Positions 1 to 5,089 of a DNA stretch of 5,096 bases are shown here, piece after piece. A program made the translations under genes and the position numbers. This DNA is from an uncultured Clostridia bacterium (GTDB lineage Bacteria; Bacillota; Clostridia; Oscillospirales; Acutalibacteraceae). The stretch lies in NCBI GenBank assembly GCA_947628595.1, contig CANRAN010000103.1:1-5096 (forward strand), read 5' to 3'. Within the stretch, counting starts at the first letter, position 1, and each line of letters starts with the position of its first letter. Under the pieces are notes generated by a model that was given only the letters and a program-made list of their open reading frames with translations, made no database searches and had not been told where the DNA came from.

Positions 1-177
1 CAAAATACTAAGCGAAATACCTGTCAGGTTATTAACCATAATTCCTATACCTACAACACCACCATCAAGTATTGTACACGGCACAAGAAATTCCTCAATG
101 GCAAATGCTGCAATAATTGCACCTAAGGCTATTCCCAAAAAATCTCCTATCACCCTAAAATTTACCTTATCCCTCAT
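1..177 (-). CDS. YitT-family (DUF161) membrane protein, N-terminal part
   Basis: The gene is cut by the left edge; only the first 59 codons are present. Translation begins MRDKVNFRVIGDFLGIALG and contains the hydrophobic segment GIALGAIIAAFAIEEFLVP, followed by TILDGGVVGIGIMVNNLTG. The pattern of a first membrane helix, FLVP, then an (I/L)DGGVxGI motif and an LTG is what I recognise from the N-terminus of YitT/DUF161 proteins, multi-pass membrane proteins of poorly defined function. The ATG at 177-175 has a strong AGGAGGG ribosome binding site 7 nt upstream (about 184-190). An in-frame ATG at 207-205 exists but has no ribosome binding site, so I reject it. The promoter, a palindrome in its spacer and a leader hairpin lie just upstream. 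The family call rests on about 45 residues; the substrate is unknown. Confidence 0.8.
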   Translation of the reverse strand, partial: MRDKVNFRVIGDFLGIALGAIIAAFAIEEFLVPCTILDGGVVGIGIMVNNLTGISLSIL

Positions 178-222
178 CAAATTCCCTCCTATGACATTGA
201 CAAACATAAAACACAACAAAAT

Positions 223-258
223 AAGGACAGTTCTCATGAATCCTATGAAACCGTCCTT
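223..258 (-). promoter_or_regulatory. Leader hairpin of the YitT-family gene (possible attenuator)
   Basis: In minus-strand RNA, AAGGACGGUUUCAU pairs with AUGA(G)AACUGUCCUU. This gives a 14-bp stem with one G·U pair, one bulged G and a 7-nt loop (AGGAUUC). The stem is followed by a U-rich stretch, AUUUUGUUGUGUUUU. It sits between the predicted transcription start (about 264) and the ribosome binding site (about 190). The shape is that of a weak intrinsic terminator or a 5' stabilising hairpin. No competing anti-terminator fold or known riboswitch motif was recognised. Confidence 0.5.
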
Positions 259-270
259 GCTTTCTATTCT

Positions 271-300
271 ATTTTAACATAATTTCCGATTATGTGTCAA
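271..300 (-). promoter_or_regulatory. Sigma-A-type promoter of the YitT-family gene
   Basis: Reading the minus strand, TTGACA (300-295) is a perfect -35 box. It is followed after 18 nt by TAAAAT (276-271), a 5/6 match to the -10 box. Transcription would start near 264 and give a leader of roughly 86 nt before the ATG at 177. No other gene lies between it and the YitT gene, so it very likely drives that gene. Confidence 0.75.
277..295. promoter_or_regulatory. Operator-like palindrome in the yitT promoter spacer
   Basis: The sequence is ACATAAT-TTCCG-ATTATGT: two perfect 7-bp inverted half-sites around a 5-bp centre. It fills the spacer between the -35 and -10 boxes and overlaps the first base of the -35. 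A dimeric repressor bound here would exclude RNA polymerase. The symmetry is seen directly; the role as an operator is inferred, and I cannot name the regulator. Confidence 0.5.
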
Positions 301-313
301 CCTCACAAAATAA

Positions 314-1156
314 ATACTTCCCCTGCTCGGCGATACAAAAATTAACAAACTCAATGTTCAGACAATTCAAAAATGGAAACAATCTATAAACGGAGGTAAT
401 TACAAAATACGCACTAAGCAAAATTTTTATAAGGTGTTCAGAGCATTATTAAATTTTGGTGTTAAAATGGAATATATTTCTACTAATCCTCTGCTGCGTG
501 CAGGAAATTTTAAATTCCCTGCCGAATTGCATAAAGAAATGCAATATTATACCACTGATGAATTTAAAAAATTTATCTCCGCAGCCTGCGAAACAGCGGA
601 ACACTCAGGTACTCTCCTCGCTTGGAATTTATACATATTCTTTTACATTGCATTTTTTATGGGGATGCCTAAAGGGGAAATCAATGCTCTGACTTGGAAT
701 GATATTATTAATAATGAAATTCATATTACAAGGAGTGTTAAACAAAAATTAAAAGGTGAGGACAGAATTACCCCGCCGAAGAATAAATCCTCTATCCGAA
801 ACATTGGCATACCAGAGCCGCTTAAGATAGTGCTTGACGAACATTATAATCGGTGCAAAACCATGCAAGGATTTAATGATGATTATTATGTTTGCGGAGG
901 AATAAGACCTCTCAGAGATACAGTTATTGAAAATGCAAACATAAAATATGCCTCACGGGCTGATATTAAACATATTCGCATACATGATTTCCGGCACTCT
1001 CACGCCTCATATTTAGCAAACAACGGTATTAATATAATGGAGATCGCCCGTCGTCTTGGTCACTCTGATATAAAAACAACACTTCAAACTTACTCGCACT
1101 TATATCCCAGAGAGAGTGAAAGAGCCTTAAGTGTCCTCAATTCTATAACCATATAA
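314..1156 (+). pseudogene. Tyrosine recombinase (phage/ICE-type integrase), 5'-truncated remnant
   Basis: The open frame from 314 to the TAA at 1154-1156 encodes 280 residues. It starts ILPLLGDTKINKL, continues through a SAM-like core-binding domain (to about NPLL) and ends in the catalytic domain. Numbered from the GTG at 434, the visible residues are Lys116 in PPKNKSS, His184 and Arg187 in HDFRHSH, His210 in RRLGHSD and Tyr220, the nucleophile, in TYSHLYP. The first catalytic Arg, expected in a GMR-x-GE motif, is Pro79 (GMPKGE; codon CCT at 668-670). Full-length relatives are about 370-400 residues, so roughly 100 N-terminal residues are missing. A stop (311-313) and the yitT promoter lie immediately upstream. 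No ATG, GTG or TTG occurs in frame before the GTG at 434, and that codon has no ribosome binding site. Its 3' end faces ssrA, about 100 bp away. I read it as a dead element remnant. Confidence 0.85.
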
Positions 1157-1164
1157 ATAAAGGC

Positions 1165-1210
1165 AAAATCCCCGAATTACCGATTTAAAAACCGATAATT
1201 CGGGGATTTT
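1165..1210. terminator. Long hairpin, bidirectional terminator between integrase remnant and ssrA
   Basis: AAAATCCCCGAATTA pairs perfectly with TAATTCGGGGATTTT, and the pairing continues inward. On the minus strand the continuation is nearly unbroken, with two G·U pairs and a 4-nt loop; on the plus strand the same positions are A·C mismatches. T-rich sequence follows on both sides: TTTTT at 1207-1211 on the plus strand, and TTTTGCCTTTATTT reading left on the minus strand. It can stop transcripts of the integrase remnant and act as a second, back-up terminator for ssrA. Confidence 0.8.
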
Positions 1211-1226
1211 TCGGGGATATAATTTT

Positions 1227-1251
1227 AAAATCCGCTCAACAAGCGGATTTT
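1227..1251 (-). terminator. Intrinsic terminator of ssrA
   Basis: AAAATCCGCT and AGCGGATTTT form a perfect 10-bp stem around a 5-nt loop. The hairpin begins 8 nt past the CCA end of the tmRNA on the minus strand, and the strand then reads TTTTAAAATT. Position and shape fit the primary ssrA terminator, with the longer hairpin at 1165-1210 behind it. Confidence 0.8.
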
Positions 1252-1259
1252 TAATAGTA

Positions 1260-1613
1260 TGGTGGAGGCGAGGAGAATCGAACTCCTGTCCGAAAAGCAC
1301 TCACAAAGGCTTTCTTCGAGCACAGTTTGTCATTTAGGCTTCCCCCGATGTACCGCCGACAAACAGGCTATACACTTCGGTAGACTCTGAGTCATGACGA
1401 AAGCCGAGCCACTCTTCCGTTCACGTTCACCACTAATCGACGCCTATACCCGACCGTGGTACTTCGGGCATAAACGCTTGCTTAATTAAGCAGCAAGAGC
1501 AACAGTTTTATTGTTGTCGTTTATTATTTAAGCTTACGGATTTTATGGTGGTTCCGTAAAGCCACCGCTCGCTTACCTATGCTCACACTCCCCGTCGAAA
1601 CCGTTACGCCCCC
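1260..1613 (-). ncRNA. ssrA: tmRNA (transfer-messenger RNA)
   Basis: tmRNA is charged with alanine, enters stalled ribosomes with SmpB and supplies a short frame that tags the nascent protein for proteolysis. The minus strand starts GGGGGCG (1613-1607), which pairs with CGCCUCC before the encoded A-CCA end at 1263-1260. That makes a 7-bp acceptor stem with a G·U third pair, the alanyl-tRNA synthetase mark. The T arm AGGAG-UUCGAUU-CUCCU is at 1287-1271, and the conserved GGUUUCGACGGGG follows the 5' strand. The tag frame (1518-1486) ends VALAA before tandem in-frame and overlapping stops. The length of 354 nt is normal. smpB ends 41 nt upstream; I saw no convincing promoter in that gap, so co-transcription with smpB and processing of the 5' end is likely. 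Confidence 0.97.
1486..1518 (-). other. tmRNA tag-peptide reading frame
   Basis: Read on the minus strand, GAC AAC AAT AAA ACT GTT GCT CTT GCT GCT TAA gives DNNKTVALAA and a stop (TAA at 1488-1486). With the alanine carried by the tmRNA, the tag would be (A)DNNKTVALAA. The preceding codon is AAC (1521-1519), so resumption one codon earlier, giving (A)NDNNKTVALAA, is possible. A conserved-looking U-A pair sits 5-4 nt before either codon, so the sequence alone does not decide. The C-terminal ALAA is the ClpXP-type degron seen in most bacteria. Confidence 0.8.
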
Positions 1614-1654
1614 GTATATAAATACGACAACATACAGTCGGGATATGAACATCC

Positions 1655-2122
1655 TCATCTGTTTCTTTCTTTTATTGCTCTTTCGATATCACGCTTGGCA
1701 GTCCTTTCAGCCATATCATTACGCTTATCATAAAGCTTTTTGCCCTTACACAAGCCAAGCCTGAGCTTTACTCTTGAGCCCTTGAAATACAGTGCAAGCG
1801 GGATAAGTGAATATCCCTCCTGTTTCACCATTCCGAAAAGCTTAAGAATTTCATTTTTATGCATAAGCAGGCGGCGTACACGCATCGGATCACAGTTGAA
1901 TATATTCCCCTGCTCATAATGACCTATGTGCATACCCTTGACCCACAGTTCCCCGTCATCCACAGTACACCATGAATCCTTAAGATTGACCTTTCCCTGA
2001 CGGAGGGATTTAACCTCCGTTCCGCAAAGCTCTATCCCTGCTTCATAGCTCTCAATGACGAAATAATCGTGCAAAGCCTTGGAATTTTTAGCTATTGAGT
2101 TATTGCCCTTTTCTTTCGCCAT
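1655..2122 (-). CDS. smpB: SsrA-binding protein SmpB
   Basis: SmpB binds the tRNA-like part of tmRNA and delivers it to the empty decoding centre of stalled ribosomes. The 155 residues match the family throughout: AKNSKALHDYFVIESYEAGIELCGTEVKSLR (11-41, given here only as a landmark: NSKALHDYF, then GTEVKSLR at 34-41), NLKDSW (46-51), MHIGHYEQGN (64-73), and the basic C-terminal KGKKLYDKR (126-134) followed by a helical tail ending KERNR. That tail enters the mRNA channel in known SmpB structures. Length is normal. The ATG at 2122 has a strong AGGAGG site 9 nt upstream that overlaps the stop of recR, suggesting translational coupling. ssrA, its RNA partner, starts 41 nt after its stop on the same strand, a common arrangement. 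Confidence 0.97.
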   Translation of the reverse strand: MAKEKGNNSIAKNSKALHDYFVIESYEAGIELCGTEVKSLRQGKVNLKDSWCTVDDGELWVKGMHIGHYEQGNIFNCDPMRVRRLLMHKNEILKLFGMVKQEGYSLIPLALYFKGSRVKLRLGLCKGKKLYDKRNDMAERTAKRDIERAIKERNR

Positions 2123-2136
2123 GAAAGCTCACCTCC

Positions 2137-2739
2137 TTAAAGCTCTACTCTTCCGTGCAATGATCTTGAAAGTGTTACCTCATCTGCATATTGAAGATCT
2201 GCACCCACAGGTATTCCGTACGCAAGCCTTGATACCTTTATGCCGAGAGGTTTTATAAGCTTACTGAGATACACGGCAGTGGCTTCACCCTCAACAGTTC
2301 CATCCATTGCCATTATAACCTCTTTCACCTCATCATTGTTGAGCCTCTGCATAAGCTCTTTTGTATGGATCATATCCGGTGTACTCCCGTTAAGCGGAGA
2401 CAGCAGTCCATGGAGTACATGATAGGTAGCATTAAACTCCCTTGTTCTTTCAAATGCCATAACATTTCTCGGATCCTGAACAACGCATATAACAGACCTG
2501 TCACGCTTATCGTCCGAGCAAATCGAGCAAATTTCCTTGTCTGTCAGATTACAGCATATCTTGCAATAATGTATTTTCTTATGTGCTTCAACTATTGCAT
2601 TGGAAAACTTCTCTGCCTCTGCTTCGCTCATTGACAAAACGTAATAAGCAAGCCTCATTGCTGTCTTATGTCCTATTCCGGGCAGACGTTCAAATTGCTC
2701 AACAAGCCTGTCGAGCGGTGCGACCACATATTCTGACAT
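2137..2739 (-). CDS. recR: Recombination mediator RecR
   Basis: RecR forms a ring that, with RecO (and RecF), loads RecA onto SSB-coated single-stranded DNA during gap repair. The 200 residues are full length. The N-terminal helix-hairpin-helix has LPGIGHKTAMRLA (19-31). A four-cysteine zinc site follows, C59-x2-C62 and C71-x2-C74. The Toprim domain runs from VICVVQD (83-89) through MAMDGTVEGEAT (143-154). The C-terminus carries GIPVGADLQYADEVTL (175-190), the conserved RecR ending. The ATG at 2739 lies only 2 nt after the ybaB stop and has no clear ribosome binding site, only a distant GGGA. It is therefore probably translated by ribosomes finishing ybaB. Its own stop (TAA, 2139-2137) overlaps the smpB ribosome binding site. 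Confidence 0.97.
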   Translation of the reverse strand: MSEYVVAPLDRLVEQFERLPGIGHKTAMRLAYYVLSMSEAEAEKFSNAIVEAHKKIHYCKICCNLTDKEICSICSDDKRDRSVICVVQDPRNVMAFERTREFNATYHVLHGLLSPLNGSTPDMIHTKELMQRLNNDEVKEVIMAMDGTVEGEATAVYLSKLIKPLGIKVSRLAYGIPVGADLQYADEVTLSRSLHGRVEL

Positions 2740-2741
2740 AA

Positions 2742-3092
2742 TTAAAACAGTCCCGGAACATTAAGACCGCCTGATATTCTGTCCATTGTATCGGATTTCT
2801 CGTCACGGGCCTTGCGTATAGCTTCATTCACTGCCGCCATTATAAGCTCAGACAGTGTCTCTGTATCTTCCGGATCAACAACCTCTTTATCCATTTCAAT
2901 AGATGTAACCTCAAGGCTTCCCTTTACAACAGCCTTAACAACTCCGCCGCCTGCTGCTGCGGAATATTCCTTCTCATCAAGCTCTCTGCTTGCAGCATCC
3001 ATTTCCTCCTGCATTTTTTGAGCCTGCCTTGCTATCTGTTGAATATTTGTATTTCCTCCGTTACTGTAACCCTTAGGTAATCTTGCTTTCAT
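2742..3092 (-). CDS. ybaB: YbaB/EbfC-family nucleoid-associated DNA-binding protein
   Basis: This is a 116-residue protein of the YbaB/EbfC family, small dimeric proteins that bind DNA and coat the nucleoid; their exact role in Firmicutes is unsettled. Family marks are IQQIARQAQKMQEEMDAA (17-34, a coiled helix), then AAGGGVVKAVVKGSLEVTSIEM (46-67; key is the GGGVVKAVVKG strand pair), VDPEDTETLSELI (72-84) and the helix AAVNEAIRKA. The glycine-rich end GGLNVPGLF is also typical. The ATG at 3092 follows AGGGGG by 8 nt. It sits between dnaX (22-nt gap) and recR (2-nt gap), the conserved dnaX-ybaB-recR order. Confidence 0.95.
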   Translation of the reverse strand: MKARLPKGYSNGGNTNIQQIARQAQKMQEEMDAASRELDEKEYSAAAGGGVVKAVVKGSLEVTSIEMDKEVVDPEDTETLSELIMAAVNEAIRKARDEKSDTMDRISGGLNVPGLF

Positions 3093-3114
3093 TTAAATTT
3101 CCCCCTGTTTGACA

Positions 3115-4698
3115 TTATTTTTTATTATTATCATCAACGAGTAGCCCCGCAGATTTTAAATCATTTTTAAGCTGTGAGAGTGCATCATCCGTTTTTTCCT
3201 CATCAGGATAAGAATATCTTCCGAGCCTGTAATCAACGCCTGTCACGCTCTTTATTATATCCCTCATTCTTGAGCGAAGCGTTTTGTTATTCCTCAGTAG
3301 GTCAAAGCATATTGAATTTGATGAATCGACAAGCACATACTTTTCGGAAATATATGCTGTACTTCCATCAAAGCTTGCGGCAACCGTTCTGGAATATTTT
3401 CTCATTTCCTCAATAACTTCGGGCCACTCGGTCATAGGTACAGCCTTTTCTCTCAACCTTTCCATTTCCTCATTGGTTGGTCGCTTAGGCTTCGGTTCCG
3501 GTACAAGATCCGGTCGTCTGCTTTCATCAACAGTCGTATGTGTTCCAAGACTCATAATTGCCTTTTCCATATTGGCAACTCTGCTTTCAATTTCCGGGCT
3601 TATTGACTGCTTCAAGGATGGTGTACATAACCGCACGGTTGTCATTTCCATTTCTATACGCCTGTTTGCTCCCCTGAGCATTTTTTCCTTTGAAGATTGA
3701 AGCTCACCTATTGCATCAACCACTTCTTCAAGCGGCATAGCCATAGCCTGCTCATAAGCCCTGCCATAATCCTCATCGGACATTACCATTATATCCCTCG
3801 GCTGCTTTACAGTCTTTATAAGCATAAGCTCACGGAAATGTGACGTCAGCTCATCACACAATCTCGCCATATCCTTTGAATCCCGGTACAATCTGTCTAT
3901 TATCTCAATAGCTGTTGCACCGTCCTTTGTCCTTATTGCATCGGTTATATCAAAAAGATGGCTTTTATCCGCAAGTCCAGCTGTCTGTCTTACTATTTCC
4001 TCTGTTATATGCTCACCTTTACTTACACATTGGTCAAGCAGTGAAAGAGCATCCCTCATTGCACCGTCGGCAAGTCCTGCTACAAGCAGTGCCGCATTAT
4101 CATCAATTGTAACGTTCTCACTTTTGCAAACTGTTTTAAGCCTTTGTGCAATATCTTTCGGTGCTATCCTGTGAAAATCAAATCTCTGGCATCTTGACAG
4201 TATTGTTGCCGGAAGCTTATGAACCTCTGTCGTTGCCAATATAAATATTACGTGTGGCGGCGGTTCTTCAAGTGTTTTGAGAAGTGCATTAAATGCCCCC
4301 ATAGAAAGCATATGCACTTCATCTATTATATATACCCTGTATTTTGCAACAGCAGGTGTAAAAACCGCCTCCTCACGGAGCATTCTTATATCGTCAACAC
4401 CGTTATTACTTGCCGCATCTATCTCAACAACGTCAAGTATAGTTCCGTCATCTATTCCTTTACATATTTCACATTCTCCGCATGGATCTCCGTCAATCGG
4501 ATTAAGACAATTCACAGCTTTTGATAATATTTTTGAGCAAGTAGTTTTTCCTGTTCCTCTGGAACCTGTAAAAAGGTATGCATGAGCAAGACGATTGCTT
4601 TTAAGCTCATTTTTCAATGTATCGGTGACCTGCGGTTGACCTATCACATCCGCAAAAAACCTCGGACGATATTTTCTGTACAACACACGATACACCAC
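3115..4698 (-). CDS. dnaX: DNA polymerase III subunit gamma/tau
   Basis: DnaX is the ATPase of the clamp loader that places the sliding clamp on DNA at the replication fork. Residues below are numbered from the upstream GTG at 4704. Walker A is GSRGTGKTT (47-55). Zinc ligands are C66, C75, C78 and C81. Walker B is VYIIDEVHML (124-133). Sensor 1 lies in ILATTE (155-160), SRC (170-172) carries the arginine finger, and GAMRDALSLLDQ (214-225) is the sensor-2 helix. The collar domain runs to about 360, followed by a charged, proline-containing linker (395-425, with PEPKPKRP) and a C-terminal domain. I place the start at the GTG at 4698: the site GGGAGG (4710-4705) touches the GTG at 4704 but lies 6 nt from the one at 4698. 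Starting there gives M-V-Y-R-V-L-Y-R-K, matching the family's usual MxYxxLYRxxRP start. The result is 527 residues. Confidence 0.97.
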   Translation of the reverse strand: MVYRVLYRKYRPRFFADVIGQPQVTDTLKNELKSNRLAHAYLFTGSRGTGKTTCSKILSKAVNCLNPIDGDPCGECEICKGIDDGTILDVVEIDAASNNGVDDIRMLREEAVFTPAVAKYRVYIIDEVHMLSMGAFNALLKTLEEPPPHVIFILATTEVHKLPATILSRCQRFDFHRIAPKDIAQRLKTVCKSENVTIDDNAALLVAGLADGAMRDALSLLDQCVSKGEHITEEIVRQTAGLADKSHLFDITDAIRTKDGATAIEIIDRLYRDSKDMARLCDELTSHFRELMLIKTVKQPRDIMVMSDEDYGRAYEQAMAMPLEEVVDAIGELQSSKEKMLRGANRRIEMEMTTVRLCTPSLKQSISPEIESRVANMEKAIMSLGTHTTVDESRRPDLVPEPKPKRPTNEEMERLREKAVPMTEWPEVIEEMRKYSRTVAASFDGSTAYISEKYVLVDSSNSICFDLLRNNKTLRSRMRDIIKSVTGVDYRLGRYSYPDEEKTDDALSQLKNDLKSAGLLVDDNNKK

Positions 4699-4704
4699 TG
4701 TCAC

Positions 4705-4710
4705 CCTCCC
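4705..4710 (-). promoter_or_regulatory. dnaX ribosome binding site (decides the start codon)
   Basis: The minus strand reads GGGAGG, then GTGACA, then GTG GTG TAT. The site abuts the first GTG (4704), leaving no spacing, and is 6 nt from the second (4698) and 9 nt from the third (4695). Either of the latter two is usable; 4698 matches the family's N-terminus best. Confidence 0.75.
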
Positions 4711-4730
4711 ATCCGGATATATGTTACGTC

Positions 4731-4758
4731 AAAAAAACAAGACAGCCCGTAATAACGG
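4731..4758 (-). terminator. Probable terminator at the 3' end of the SRP RNA
   Basis: The 3' end has a short hairpin CCGU-UAUU-ACGG, then CUGUCUUG, then seven U residues (4737-4731). CUGUCUUG also closes the whole RNA by pairing with its 5' strand, so the long SRP helix itself could serve as the terminator stem. It must leak if dnaX is read from the same promoter, because only about 30 nt separate the U run from the dnaX start and no promoter is visible there. Confidence 0.45.
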
Positions 4759-4914
4759 CGTCACACACTCAAAGACACGGACGAACAGACTAACTGCATC
4801 GCACAAAGACGGACGCTTAATGCTGCTCGGTTCCCCGCCTGACATGGTTCACGTTGCTCTGTCGCACAGCGCCTGCCCGTTCGCATCTTTGAAGGCATGA
4901 TTCTGTCTTGCTTT
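4733..4914 (-). ncRNA. ffs: Signal recognition particle RNA (4.5S/scRNA), Alu-less extended form
   Basis: SRP RNA binds the protein Ffh and helps target ribosomes making membrane proteins to FtsY. The conserved helix-8 core is clear on the minus strand: GUGAACC, then GUCAGG (4843-4838), a CGG-GGAA-CCG tetraloop stem (GGAA at 4834-4831), and AGCAGC (4827-4822). Outward, ACAGAG pairs with CUUUGU. Then 19 nt at 4891-4873 pair with 4788-4770 with one mismatch and several G·U pairs. Finally AAAGCAAGACAG (4914-4903) pairs with CUGUCUUGUUUU (4745-4734). A small hairpin CCGU-UAUU-ACGG (4758-4747) lies on the 3' side only. I see no sign of the Alu-type 5' domain of the long Bacillus RNA. A promoter lies just upstream and dnaX just downstream. 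Mature ends are estimates from pairing. Confidence 0.92.
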
Positions 4915-4941
4915 ATCTGCCGCTTTTTCAGCAACAAAGTT

Positions 4942-4970
4942 ATTATACTATATCTGTTGCAAAAAATCAA
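4942..4970 (-). promoter_or_regulatory. Promoter of the SRP RNA gene (and probably dnaX)
   Basis: On the minus strand TTGATT (4970-4965), a 17-nt spacer and a perfect TATAAT (4947-4942) form a strong sigma-A-type promoter. Transcription would start near 4935, about 20 nt before the first paired base of the SRP RNA. The extra 5' leader (it can fold as GCUG-AAAAAG-CGGC) is presumably trimmed. Confidence 0.85.
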
Positions 4971-5080
4971 TATCTTTTTTCAAAATAAATATAAATTCCT
5001 TCATTAATTTGTCTTATTATATAGATTGTTACTAAATTTTTATTTTTGAGAAAATAACTGTAATTTTAGGTTATGTAATG

Positions 5081-5089
5081 TGATATAAT
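5081..5089 (+). promoter_or_regulatory. Extended -10 promoter element facing right
   Basis: TGA-TATAAT (TATAAT at 5084-5089) is an extended -10 box on the plus strand with no good -35 match 17 nt upstream. It would start a transcript at about the right edge of the window, divergent from the SRP RNA, for a gene not included here. The rest of 4971-5080 is AT-rich, and I see no gene, repeat or hairpin in it. Confidence 0.35.

Noticed and set aside
391..397. GGAGGT in front of the integrase remnant as a ribosome binding site
   Set aside because: No ATG, GTG or TTG follows at 5-12 nt. The first in-frame GTG is about 37 nt away, and the bases encode a Gly-Gly within the core-binding domain.
456..692. 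Second plus-strand open frame inside the integrase remnant
   Set aside because: It overlaps the recombinase frame in another phase, with no family resemblance and no ribosome binding site.
1260..1300. Direct repeat of the ssrA 3' end (att site) elsewhere in the window
   Set aside because: Scanning by eye found no second copy of the CGAACTCC or GGTGGAGGCG stretches. If a repeat exists it lies outside this window.
1579..1764. Plus-strand 61-codon open frame over ssrA and the smpB end
   Set aside because: It is antisense to the tmRNA 5' end and the conserved smpB C-terminus; it is a shadow with no recognisable protein features.
3115..4698. Programmed frameshift in dnaX giving a shorter gamma form, as in E. 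coli
   Set aside because: No A-AAA-AAG-type slippery run occurs in the middle of the gene. The only A run is at the last two Lys codons next to the stop.
4761..4970. Minus-strand 69-codon open frame over the SRP RNA
   Set aside because: It overlaps the SRP RNA and its promoter, starts upstream of the predicted transcription start, has no ribosome binding site and resembles no protein family.
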